Both the position numbers and the translations under genes were made by a program. From Candidatus Makaraimicrobium thalassicum (GTDB taxonomy: Bacteria > Omnitrophota > Gorgyraeia > Tantalellales > Tantalellaceae), in assembly GCA_003644505.1 (NCBI GenBank), contig QNCM01000006.1, positions 1 to 53,221 on the forward strand: 53,221 nucleotides of DNA, written 5' to 3'. The notes beneath the pieces were generated by a model. It saw only the letters and a program-made list of their open reading frames with translations. It searched no databases and was not told the origin of the DNA. The first letter of the stretch is position 1. Each line of letters starts with the position of its first letter. Below, one piece after another: positions 41,682 through 51,800 of the stretch.

Positions 41682-42418
41682 GCCCCTTTTACCTGGAAGA
41701 AACAAAGAAACTGGATGTTGTCAGCCATCTCGAGGAACTGCGCAGGCGGATATTATTTTGTCTGCTGGCCCTTGTGGCCGCCGCTATTATTTCATTTGCG
41801 CAGGGCGATCTTATCATGGCGCTTGTCAAAAGGCCTATCCTGGGTCTTGTCGATGAGCTCATTTTTATAAGTCCGACCGAAGCATTTGTCGCCTGCATAA
41901 AGGTGGCGTTCCTTGCCGCTTTTGTCATATGTTTCCCCGTAATACTTTATCATGGCTGGGCGTTCCTGTTTCCCGCATTGCCCAGGGACATGCGAAGCCG
42001 CGTTGTCTTGTGGCTGATATTTGCTCTGATACTTTTTTTTGGGGGGATAATGTTCTCTTATTTCCTGGCCATCCCCGCTGCTCTCGATTTCCTGATCGGT
42101 TTCAGCAAAGGTATCGCCCTCGCCAGGATATCGCTTGGTAAATACATATCTTTTTTCGGAGCTCTGGTTTTGATCGGGGGCATTGTCTTTGAAATACCGA
42201 TCGTTATAGGGCTTCTTACCGACGCAGGGCTGCTCGAAGTGCGGACATTAAAGAGAAAGAGACACTATGCGATTCTCGCGATCATGATCTTTGCCGCTGT
42301 TATCACCCCCACCCAGGACATTCTCAATATGCTCCTTTTCGCCATGCCGATGATAGTGCTTTACGAAATCGGCATTCTTATCGCCGTATTGATCGAACGC
42401 CATAAAAAAAAGAAGTAA
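41678..42418 (+). CDS. tatC: Sec-independent translocase TatC
   Basis: A 246-aa inner-membrane protein with six helices, the receptor for twin-arginine signals. The N-terminal VSHLEELRRRI motif and FPVILYHGWAFLFPAL before the second loop fit the family. The pair probably exports proteins such as the Tat-signal radical SAM enzyme at 15986. Confidence 0.95.
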   Translation: MSPFYLEETKKLDVVSHLEELRRRILFCLLALVAAAIISFAQGDLIMALVKRPILGLVDELIFISPTEAFVACIKVAFLAAFVICFPVILYHGWAFLFPALPRDMRSRVVLWLIFALILFFGGIMFSYFLAIPAALDFLIGFSKGIALARISLGKYISFFGALVLIGGIVFEIPIVIGLLTDAGLLEVRTLKRKRHYAILAIMIFAAVITPTQDILNMLLFAMPMIVLYEIGILIAVLIERHKKKK

Positions 42419-42658
42419 AAGTTAAGCCAGGAAATGTAACTCAATCACCGGCGAGTGGCTGTTTTGAAGCATTCTTACCAGGGTCGCTCGATTCCCCCAG
42501 CGAGGGAATCGAGCTCAGAGGCTGCCCTCGCTCTCCCTCAGGCCTTTGGCCTTCGCAGAACCTGAGCCCGCTCGGGCAGCCTATGCCCTGTACAGAACGC
42601 TTCAAAACAGCCTGGTCTGCTACTCGCCGGTTGAGTCACATTTCTTGTCTGAACTTTT
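42417..42658. repeat. Multi-branched 240-nt palindromic element after tatC
   Basis: The outer arms (about 42417-42470 and 42599-42658) pair over long stretches: AAATGTAACTCAA/TTGAGTCACATTT with one mismatch, CCGGCGAGT/ACTCGCCGG and GGCTGTTTTGAAGC/GCTTCAAAACAGCC. Inside are two further arms: CTCGATTCCC/GGGAATCGAG (42487-42513), and AGGCTGCCC/GGGCAGCCT (42519-42582) with nested CTCAGG/CCTGAG. The whole folds as a closing stem with two side arms. No ORF is seen. A structured RNA or a non-autonomous mobile element are both possible. Confidence 0.88.
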
Positions 42659-42856
42659 ACAACTAAAATTCCTTACGCAAAAAGTTGCCTTTTTGGGTTC
42701 TGTATGATAATCTATTTAAGTCAATATAAAGTTAGCTATTTTGCGGCATCATTGGTTATTTTTTTTTGTCAAAGGAATGTTAGTATGATAAAAAGGGAAC
42801 TTATTCGCGCTACTTTATGGTGATTTGCCATGAGGATAATTTACATCAGGAAGAGC

Positions 42857-43243
42857 ATGAAAATTCTTTATACAGTGGTTCTGATTGCCGTATTTTGTTC
42901 TATTGCTGCCGGAATAAGCTCAGATGCTTCCTTTGTCTATCTTGAAGGCCTTGCGTCATGGTATTCGGAGTTTTCAGCCGGTATCAAGCCGACAACAGCG
43001 AACATGGAGATGTTCGACCACGACAAAGCGACTTGCGCTATCTGGGGGCTGCCATTTGATACAAGGATCGAAGTAACCAACCTCAGCAACGATCGAAAGG
43101 TCATTGTGCGCGTTAATGACAGGGGGCCGGCTAAACAGTTGTGCCAGGAAGGGCGCGTGATCGACCTTACAATGGCCGCATTCGAGGAGATAGAAGTTCT
43201 GGAAAAGGGACTTATAAAAGTAAAAATACGTGTTGTCGAATGA
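42857..43243 (+). CDS. RlpA-like double-psi beta-barrel (3D-domain) protein
   Basis: A 128-aa exported protein. The signal peptide (LYTVVLIAVFCSIAAG) is followed by a compact RlpA/DPBB fold: GLASWYSEFSAGIKPTTAN, AIWGLPFDTRIEVTNL, VIVRVNDRGPA and RVIDLTMAAFEEI. RlpA acts on naked peptidoglycan glycans; this minimal form lacks a SPOR domain. ATG 42857 follows AGGAAGAG; ATG 42830 is possible. The gap 42659-42829 is AT-rich with no convincing promoter. Confidence 0.85.
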   Translation: MKILYTVVLIAVFCSIAAGISSDASFVYLEGLASWYSEFSAGIKPTTANMEMFDHDKATCAIWGLPFDTRIEVTNLSNDRKVIVRVNDRGPAKQLCQEGRVIDLTMAAFEEIEVLEKGLIKVKIRVVE

Positions 43244-43292
43244 CCTTCTATACTTTTTTTCTCACTCCGGAGACAAAAACTTTAAAAAAAAA

Positions 43293-43321
43293 TTGTTTTT
43301 TTTCGCATTACCTATTATACT
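43293..43321 (+). promoter_or_regulatory. Promoter of the LysM-amidase unit
   Basis: TTGTTT (43293-43298), 17 nt, TATACT (43316-43321). The transcript would carry the hairpin string at 43373-43460 in its leader. A similar T-rich promoter lies before the giant gene at 45727. Confidence 0.6.
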
Positions 43322-43372
43322 ATGTATAAATTTTCTATGTTTTTAGATCTCTAATGCACCTATGAAGTTCCG

Positions 43373-43460
43373 CGGACGTAAGTCCGGGGGTGTATCGGGT
43401 TCCGACGTAGTCGGACAGGCGAAGCCTGACTCGGCTAAAGCCACGGACGTGAGTCCGTGG
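43373..43460 (+). repeat. String of five short hairpins in a leader region
   Basis: Five consecutive stems: CGGAC-gtaa-GTCCG (43373-43386), CCGAC-gta-GTCGG (43402-43414), CAGGC-gaa-GCCTG (43416-43428), GGC-taaa-GCC (43433-43442) and CCACGGAC-gtga-GTCCGTGG (43441-43460). The first and last are near-copies with GNRA tetraloops. The element ends 22 nt before the amidase start codon. Confidence 0.85.
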
Positions 43461-43482
43461 AAGTTTACTTTTGGAAGATATG

Positions 43483-44253
43483 ATGAAATCCATAACAAAA
43501 AAGCTTTCTGTCTGTCTGTTGTATTTTTTTATGACGCTGTTATTGTCGTCTTGCACCGCAACCCATTTAGTTCGGTCTCCGGGGGAATCCGCCATATACG
43601 CAACTCTTCCTGATGCCTCCCATGCGCCCCGGGGGCTTTACCATTCCGTGGCGCCGGGAGAAACCCTCTGGCGCATTGCCAGGATGTATGACGTGAATGT
43701 CAGTACGATCAAAGAAGCGAACCGCATAGCGAATGTCAAGAAACTGGACATTGGCAGGGAGTTATATATCCCGGACGCTTCCCCGAGAAAGAACGTGATC
43801 ATATTGTATCCCAACGACCAGTGGAAATACATAATCATCCACCACAGCGCGACCGAGATCGGAAATTCCATGCAGTTTAATAAAGCACACCTGCGGCGCG
43901 GGTGGGAAGGCGTGGGTTACCATTTTATCGTTGATAACGGCACATGCGGCAAAGATGACGGTCAGATAGAAACAACGCCGCGCTGGATAAAGCAGCTGAA
44001 CGGGGCCCATTGCAAGGCAGATAATATGAACGAGAAGGCGATAGGGATATGTCTTGTTGGAAATTTTTCCAGGGACAAAGTATCTTCCAGACAAATGAGG
44101 TCGCTGGTAAGTCTGGTAAACAGGCTCCGAGGATTTTATAAGATCCCGAAAAAGAATATAATGGGGCATGGCCAGGTCCAGGGGGCGCGGACTGAATGTC
44201 CCGGCAGCAGATTCCCATGGAAGAAATTCTGGTCCCGGCTGGCCAGGGGATAA
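43483..44253 (+). CDS. Lipoprotein with LysM and peptidoglycan amidase/PGRP domain
   Basis: A 256-aa protein. Lipobox LSSC (residues 21-24) predicts a lipoprotein. LysM (about 52-97, HSVAPGETLWRIARMYDVN) binds glycan. The rest is an amidase_2/PGRP fold with zinc ligands in IIIHHSAT and GHGQVQGARTECPG, which cleaves N-acetylmuramoyl-L-alanine bonds. ATG 43483 is chosen because GGAAGA is 4 nt upstream. The RlpA-like neighbour fits a role in cell-wall remodelling. Confidence 0.9.
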   Translation: MKSITKKLSVCLLYFFMTLLLSSCTATHLVRSPGESAIYATLPDASHAPRGLYHSVAPGETLWRIARMYDVNVSTIKEANRIANVKKLDIGRELYIPDASPRKNVIILYPNDQWKYIIIHHSATEIGNSMQFNKAHLRRGWEGVGYHFIVDNGTCGKDDGQIETTPRWIKQLNGAHCKADNMNEKAIGICLVGNFSRDKVSSRQMRSLVSLVNRLRGFYKIPKKNIMGHGQVQGARTECPGSRFPWKKFWSRLARG

Positions 44254-44297
44254 AAACCCGGAATGCGGGCCAGATGCGGGTCGAGAGCGGGAGGAAA

Positions 44298-44612
44298 ATG
44301 AAAATAAGGGAACATCGTGAAGGAAAGGATTTGACGCTGTTTTTGAAAGGTAATCTTGACGAGGCGAGCAGTCCCGGGATAGAGAAAAAACTTGACCTGA
44401 TCCTGATGAAAGACACAGACATAAAGAATATCCATCTTGACCTGAGCGATGTTCGATATCTCGCAAGCGCAGGCATCCGTACGCTTATTATTCTATATAA
44501 AAAAGCGATAAAAAAAGATAAAAAGATCCTGATCGGAAATATGTCCGGGGCCGCGCGGGAAGTACTCGAAATGGTCGGGATCCTTTCCCTCTTTGCCGGG
44601 GCCGGGAGGTAA
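44298..44612 (+). CDS. STAS-domain protein (anti-sigma factor antagonist type)
   Basis: A 104-aa single STAS domain. DLSDVRYLASAGIRTL carries the phosphorylatable serine at position 57, as in SpoIIAA/RsbV. It probably takes part in a partner-switching circuit; no anti-sigma kinase is in the window. GGAGG precedes ATG 44298; an upstream in-frame ATG would put this site within the gene. Confidence 0.88.
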   Translation: MKIREHREGKDLTLFLKGNLDEASSPGIEKKLDLILMKDTDIKNIHLDLSDVRYLASAGIRTLIILYKKAIKKDKKILIGNMSGAAREVLEMVGILSLFAGAGR

Positions 44613-44617
44613 GTCTG

Positions 44618-45556
44618 GTGGCTCCGGAACATGCGCTCTACATGCGGCGCGCCACCCTGGTGAGCCTTTTCTGTAATATCATTCTGGTCCTGATAAAATC
44701 TTCGGCACTTATCCTGGTAAATTCCCTTGCCATAGCGGTGGATCTTGGAATATCTTTTGTCGGATTGATCGTTTCAGTCATACTTTACTATTCGATAAAA
44801 CTGGCCAATCGTCCTGCCGATTTGATCCACAATTACGGATACGGAAAAATCGAACATGTATGTGAGATACTCGAGGGGGTCGTCCTTATCGGAATAGCCC
44901 TGGCCATGTCTTCCCAGGCGGTCGTCCACCTGCTCCATCCGAAACCTATTGACCTGCCATTGGTAGGATTTTTCTCCTGCACACTGAACTCGGCATTGAA
45001 TTTCGGCGGAGCTTTTTACATTTTTAAGATGGCACGGAAAAGCGGTTCCCCGGCCATTCGCGCCGAAGGCATACATTATCGGATGGAGGGAATTATATCC
45101 GCCTTGATCGGGGTATCGTTCATTTTCTCCATATTTTTACAGGCAAACGGGCAGGAGACCCTGGCCCTGCATATCGATCCGATCGCCGCGCTCCTGGTGA
45201 GCATGATCCTGGTAATCCCCTCCTTTAGACTGGCAAAGGCTTCGTTTTTCCAACTGCTGGACGCCTCAGTTGAAGAAGAGAGTCAGATGGAGATATTGAA
45301 GCAGCTCAGCGGACATATAGACCGGTTTTGCGAGTTCCGGGACCTGAAAACACGCACTGCGGGGCGGAATAAATTCGTAGAATTCAAACTGATAGTGCCT
45401 GAGGATATATCTTTTAAAAAAGGGTATGAGACAGTCGATTTACTCGAGAAAGGCATTAAAGCAGGCATCCCGAACTGCGAAGTCCTTGTAAAGATGGAAC
45501 CCTGTCGAAAAGACTGCGAATATTGGAAAAAGGGGAGAAAATGCCCCTATCTGTGA
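44618..45556 (+). CDS. CDF-family transporter with an altered metal site
   Basis: A 312-aa protein with six membrane helices and a C-terminal cytosolic domain. The HNYGYGKIEHV loop is typical of cation diffusion facilitators. In helix 2, D42 is kept, but the usual His/Asp three residues later and Asp seven later are I45 and G49; in helix 5 the HxxxD motif is H153-E157. The tail ends in a cysteine-rich CRKDCEYWKKGRKCPYL. Zinc transport by the normal site is doubtful. GTG 44618 follows GGGAGGT. Confidence 0.85.
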   Translation: MAPEHALYMRRATLVSLFCNIILVLIKSSALILVNSLAIAVDLGISFVGLIVSVILYYSIKLANRPADLIHNYGYGKIEHVCEILEGVVLIGIALAMSSQAVVHLLHPKPIDLPLVGFFSCTLNSALNFGGAFYIFKMARKSGSPAIRAEGIHYRMEGIISALIGVSFIFSIFLQANGQETLALHIDPIAALLVSMILVIPSFRLAKASFFQLLDASVEEESQMEILKQLSGHIDRFCEFRDLKTRTAGRNKFVEFKLIVPEDISFKKGYETVDLLEKGIKAGIPNCEVLVKMEPCRKDCEYWKKGRKCPYL

Positions 45557-45726
45557 TGTTAAGGATAAATTCACCGAACAGATAAAATTTGTTAGAAATA
45601 AAAAAGTTCGGTAACTAAAAAATGCGGCATAGAGAGAAAAAAAACGGAAAAATTTTCCTGAAATAGACTGATAAAACATGGAAATTTAAGCAAAACGTAA
45701 AGTTTCAAAAAGATTGTTTTTTTTTC

Positions 45727-45755
45727 TTGTCGTACTATATATACTATGGTATACT
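45727..45755 (+). promoter_or_regulatory. Promoter of the giant gene
   Basis: TTGTCG (45727-45732), 17 nt and TATACT (45750-45755). The predicted leader is about 125 nt. It holds a perfect 14-bp palindrome TTTAGAGCTCTAAA (45845-45858), which could be an operator or small hairpin. The rest of the 330-nt gap is AT-rich and shows nothing else. Confidence 0.6.
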
Positions 45756-45886
45756 TTTAAAAACACGTTCAATGGTAGCGAAAACAAGGGTTTGGGAGAC
45801 CTATTTTTTTATTGCGTATTACTAAAAAGTTTTAAAAAGTATTATTTAGAGCTCTAAAAAAGTGCCGCTGGGTGGTGAAAAGCTAA

Positions 45887-48800
45887 ATGAGTACAGACAG
45901 TAACGGGAATTTAAACAATAATGATTTTCTGCACCCCATAAGCTTCATTGAGGTGAGATCCAATCCCCGCAAAAGGAAATGGCTTAAGGTCATATCCTTT
46001 TTTGTTGCCTTTGTCTTCTTCTTCCAGCAGATCGGATATTCCTGGGATTATTCTTATCTCAGCCCTGCTCCGGTTTCCGGTGCGCCGGGGGCGGCCCACG
46101 AAACACTTGTTCCCGGTGAGGATGAGGCTGAAGTCACGAATTACGATTTGTTGTCATACCGGCGACGGCAAAGCGGTGTCGGAGGCCTTTTTGCCACCAG
46201 CAGGGAACAGGAACAGACCGGCACTTATGCCCCACAGTATCTTAAACGCCAGCAGCGCAGGCATGAGGAAATAATGCGCCAGAAACAGGCGACGGAAGAA
46301 GATCTCAAGTTACGCATCAACCGGAAGAGGAACAAAGAGTTCGAAGAAGACCTCCCCCTCAAAAAGAAAAAAAGTGCCGGCGGGCGCGGTGGTATCTATT
46401 ATACCCTGGAGGATTATGACGAAAGCGGCAACCCCAGACAGCTCAATGCATACATTTATGAGGGCGGCAGGGCAACGAAACGCATGATCGAGCTGATCTC
46501 CTATGATGTAAGCGGGCTGGACACCGGCATATGGACGGCGACCGCGAAGGAGATCGAACCCGAGGAAGGCGATAAGTTTATAGGGTCTTACAGGCCGCTG
46601 GCAAACCGGGATGCCCTGACCGATGATCGAATAATCCGTAAAACGGTTTATTTCGGGGGCAAAGGCGATGAAAGAGTTGATTATGTCCTTGCAGATTATG
46701 ACGAGGTTGGAGTTCCCGGAGAGGTGACCATACATGACTATGATTCGGAGGGCAACGGTGCGCAGGATAATCTTGACGAAACCAGGACGTATAACATCTC
46801 AAATCTGGACATTGATTTTGAATCGGCCGGATGGCGGACAAGACTTACGGAGGACCGCCTCATCCGCAAAGTTGTATACGAAGGCGCCAAGGAGGACGAA
46901 AGGATCGCTTACGCCCTAGATACCTATTTCATCGATGACGACAACTTCGACGAGAACAATCCCAACAAAATAACCATATACGACTATGACAAGGATGACA
47001 GCGATGGTCTCGATGAGGTGAGGGCGTATCACATTACGGATCTGGCGGAAGAGAACTGGCTTGAAGAGGACGCGGCCAGATTAGAGAGCATCATGGTTTA
47101 TGAGGGGGAAAAGGATGAAGAAAAGATAGAGTATGTGTTTTCGTTGTATTTCGAGGATGGCGAAGAATATACTCCATGGGAAAGGAAGGATTATTTCTAC
47201 GAGGGCGACCTGCTCGAACGGACAGAGACCTATGACATATCGGAACTTGATGCCGGGCAGAAGCCTCTGAAGGGAACGGGGGAGCTGGAAGAAGAAGCTT
47301 TTTTTACCGGTGAAAAAAATCACGAAAGAATAGATTACAGTTACAGCCTGTACGGGGAAGATGCTATTCCCCAGTTGAGGACCGCTTATATCTACGATGG
47401 CAGGGCATTACAAACTGTCGAGACGTATGATATCGCCGGCGTTCCGTTAGACAGCAGGGCATGCCTTCAGGAACTGACCCTTTACGAAGGAAAGGCAGGA
47501 GAAGAGCGGCTGCTCCGCACTACGAGTTATTATCCGGAGGGCGCCGTTCTCAAGGAAACAAGGCAGACTTACCAGCAGAATGAAAGAGGCATTTATTACG
47601 TTTCTCACACCCTCGAAAGCACTTACTCTTTGGGCGGTGCTGAAATAGAGCGGATCGAGACAAATAATGACCTGCATTATATGGATCTGTATGGAACGGA
47701 AAGAGACGATCCAAACGGGAACATCAGGAATCAGAATATACAAACCTACTGTACCGTTCAGGGGATTGAAAGACTGGACATGGAAGAAGATGTCGTTTAT
47801 TCGAATTATACAGCGAGGAGACAACCGCGCCTGGAAAGCCGGCGGACATATACGTATGACGAAAATAACGAAAAAGTCGCGATAGAGTACAGGGAAATAA
47901 TCAACCACATGTTCAATTCCAAAGGTTCTGTTACAAGGCAAACGATCCACAATTACAGGATCGATGACGAGGGCGCCGATATATACGATAACACCCAGGA
48001 GGTCGAGAACTATAAATTCGATTATTACGGCAATGTACTGGACCGTTCCGAAAAGGTCTGGTTGGACCGCGAGGACCGTTCGGATCCACAGCTCCGGTAT
48101 TACAGGATCGCTCATAACGATTATGATAACCGTCTCGCCCAAAGACGCGGAATTGCTTCTTTTACAGGGAGCACGCGCTATAATTCACTGGAAGAGAGCG
48201 AAGAGAATGAGATAGACAGGACCGAGACCACAATAGCCGAATTCGACAACCGCGGTTACGCGGTCCGGCAGACCACCGATACCTATGTTGTGGATCGATT
48301 GACATATCCTTCTGATCCCGTTGAAAAACTTACCGAAAGACGCGAGGTCCTCAACCTGGAGATCGATGCCCGCGGCGATGCCAGAAGCCAGCATGTTACC
48401 GTCTTCCGGACCGACCAGAACGGTAATTTTATCACAGACGGGGATGGTATCCGCATCCCGGCGACTTACCAGGTCTCCACTAACCGTGAATTTGACTCGC
48501 GGCATAACGTCACCAACCAGATGACGCTTACCTTTGATCGAGAAGACGAAAATGAGCGGGTGCTCCTGGACGTCCAGGAAATACGCTCCATCGGTTATCA
48601 CGCTTCGGGTGTCGCGCGAAGACAAATTATCGCCACCTATGCGGATGCGGAAAAGACGGACCTGTTGGATGTAAAGGTGATCGCAAACACCGCCGTCTCC
48701 TCATCCGGCGATATCGGGAAAAGCGTCATCACCCGCTATGGCAGCGCAGCGATCGTGGATGAGGGCGAAGGCATAATTACCTATGAAGATCCTATTGACG

Positions 48801-51800
48801 AACAGATCATCACGAACCAGGAATTTGATATCAGGGGCAATGTTCTCAGGCAGACGCTCCTGAGGAAATATTGGGATGAAGACGCCGGAGAGGGCGGTGG
48901 CGCCTTTGTATTCAGTGAATCGAGGGAAATTACCAACGAAAGTTTTGATTTCCACGACAGGACAGCAAGATCCGTAATATTGAACTATTCCGATGAAGCG
49001 TTTGAGGAGTTGCTTGACAGACAGGAGATCTTCTACGATGAGTATGATCAGTACGGCAACTCTCTGAGGCAGAGGATGGATACCTATGTGCCGGATGAAA
49101 TCACCGCCGAACTGGAGCTTTTGGACCATAAAGTGGTTGAAAACGTATACGGCGATCCCGTTGCCCAGCGAAGAGGTAATGCCACAGAGACCACGGTAAA
49201 CCGGTATGACATGCTTGGTGAGGAAAATGAGACCATCGATCATCTGATAGACAGGATATACACCATAACAACGGAATTTGATAACCGTGGTTTCGCGGTC
49301 TGGCAGACCACTGATATCCATGTTGTGGACAGGAGAGATGAAGCAAACCCGGTTGAAAGGCGTGTTTTGCAGAGGATAAGCCACAATATAGATATCAACA
49401 ACCGTGGCGACGCGAGAGAGCAGGAAATCACCGTATATACCACTGACGATGATGGCGACTTTATACTGGATCCGGATACCGGGGAGCGGGTAGTTACGAC
49501 TTTCCAGGTGTTCACGAACCGCGAGTTTGATTCCACGCACAATATCGAAAACCAGATGATATTTACCTACAATGAGGAAGGGGGCGTGCTTCTGGACGTG
49601 CAGGAGATACGTTCGGAGTTTTTCCATTCATCGGGTGTCGCGCTCCGGCAGACGATAGCAACCTACACGGACGCGATAAAGACAGAGTTGCTGGATGTCA
49701 AGGTGGTAGAGAATCGCGATATCAGTTCCAGCGGCAATATTGGGACAAGTGTTATAACGAAGTATGGTGACTGGACGATCGAGGAAGGCGGCGCAGGTGA
49801 GATAGTCATCACGCAGGGCAGCGAGATCGACCGGCAGACGATCGTGACTGAGAAAGGGGATTTTGATCTGCGCGGTAACGCGCTTGCGCAGACAGTATTG
49901 AGAGAGTACTGGGATGAGGACGCCGGGGAAGGAGCGGGCGCGTTCGTGTTCAGTGAAGCGCAGGAGATCGCCAACGAAAGTTTTGATTTTCATGACAGGG
50001 CAGCAAAATCCGTAATATTGAACTATTCCGATGAAGCTTTTGCGGAGTTGCTTGACAGACAGGAGATTTTTTACGATGAGTATGATCAGTACGGCAATGC
50101 ACTGGAACAGAGGATAAATACTTATGTGCCGGATGAGACCACCGCAGAACTGGCGCTTTTGGATCATAAGGTGATTGTAAACGACTATGGTAATCCTGTA
50201 GCCCAGAGAAGAGGCAATGCAACCTACACGGAGGTGACACGCTATGACTCTCTGGATGAAACAGGGAAGATAGACAGAACCGTGACGGTGACCGCTATTG
50301 AGGACTTTGACAGCCGCGGTTATGCGACAAAACAGACATCCAGCGTTTATGTTATGGATAGAAGTGATGAGGCAACCCCGGTTGAAAGACTTACCTCGGA
50401 ACGTATAACAGAGAACATCAATATTAACAACCGGGGTGATGCAGCAGAGCAGAGGGTCACTGTATATCTTACCGATGACAACGGGGATTTCATAATGGAT
50501 GAGACTACAGGGGAGCGCCTGGTCACGACATATCAGGTGTTCACCAACCGTAACTTCGATTCGGCGCATAATGTCAAGAACCAGATGATATTTACGTATA
50601 GCGAGGAGGAAGGCATCCTTTTGGATGTTCAGGAAATACGTTCGGGGAGTTTCCATTCTTCAGGAGTCGCGCGCAAGCAGATAATCGCGACATATGCGGA
50701 CGCAACGAAGGAGCATCTACTGGATGTAAAGGAGATAACGAACCTGGAAATAAACTCGCGGGGTAACGTGAAGAGATCAGAAATTGTCAAGTACAGCGGC
50801 AGGGCGGAGACAGACATTGACGGCGGGGCAATAACGCCTGAAGGCATGATAGACAGGCAGGTGATAGAGGTGGTAAGGCTGGACGGCAGCCTGGGTTCGG
50901 CGTTTGACTTAAGAGGCAACGCGACCGAGCAGAAGATAAGCAAGTATTACTGGGAAGACGGCAGCTGGCGTTTAGGTGAAGCGCAGACGATACAGAACTT
51001 CGGTTATGACATACATGACAGGGTATCAAGGAGTATTGTGAGGAACTACGGCCAGGAAGACCTGACAGAGTTCCGGGACATGCAGAACATAACGTATCTG
51101 GAATACGACCGTTTCGGTAACAGCCTGGAACAGACGATCGATACGTATACGACTGAAGATATAGACCCCGCGAACATACTCAACCACAAAAGGATAACCA
51201 GTAGTTTCCAGGGGACAATAGACATCCAGCTGGCTGACGGCACAGTGATAACGGATCAGCCGGCAGTGATAGCGGCGCGGCGCGGCAACGCGATAGTCTC
51301 CACGGTAAGACAGTATAGCGGAGATACAGTAACATCCGGTGACGTCACGACTTTCATCGAGGACATGACAACACTGGTGGATGAAACAACGACCACGACG
51401 TCGCTGTATGATTACAGAGGATACGCGGTGGATCAGGTATCCGATACATGGGTAGTGGACAGGCTGACAGCTCCGGATAACCCGCAGTTAAAGCTTGCGA
51501 CACGCCGCGAGACGCATAACGGTGAAATCGATGCCAGGGGCGACGCGTACACGCAGGCTGTCACGACATGGATGACGGACGCCACCGGCGCGGAAGCGTC
51601 CCTGGAAGTGATGAATTATCAGGTGATGACGAACCGTGAATTCAATTCGGATCACAACATATTGAACCAGAACATAGTAACGCTGGACGAGGAAGGCGGT
51701 CTCGTCCTGGACGTTCAGGAGATACGGTCAGAAGGGCCTTTCAAGGCTGGAGTGGCACGCAGACAAATAATCGCCACATACATGGACGAGGCAAAGACAC

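Noticed and set aside
48701-50656. Long minus-strand ORFs (308 and 342 codons) opposite the giant gene
   Set aside because: They mirror the repeat pattern of the + strand frame, which stays open for 2445 codons with clear repeats, anchor and promoter; the minus ORFs have no ribosome-binding sites or known domains.
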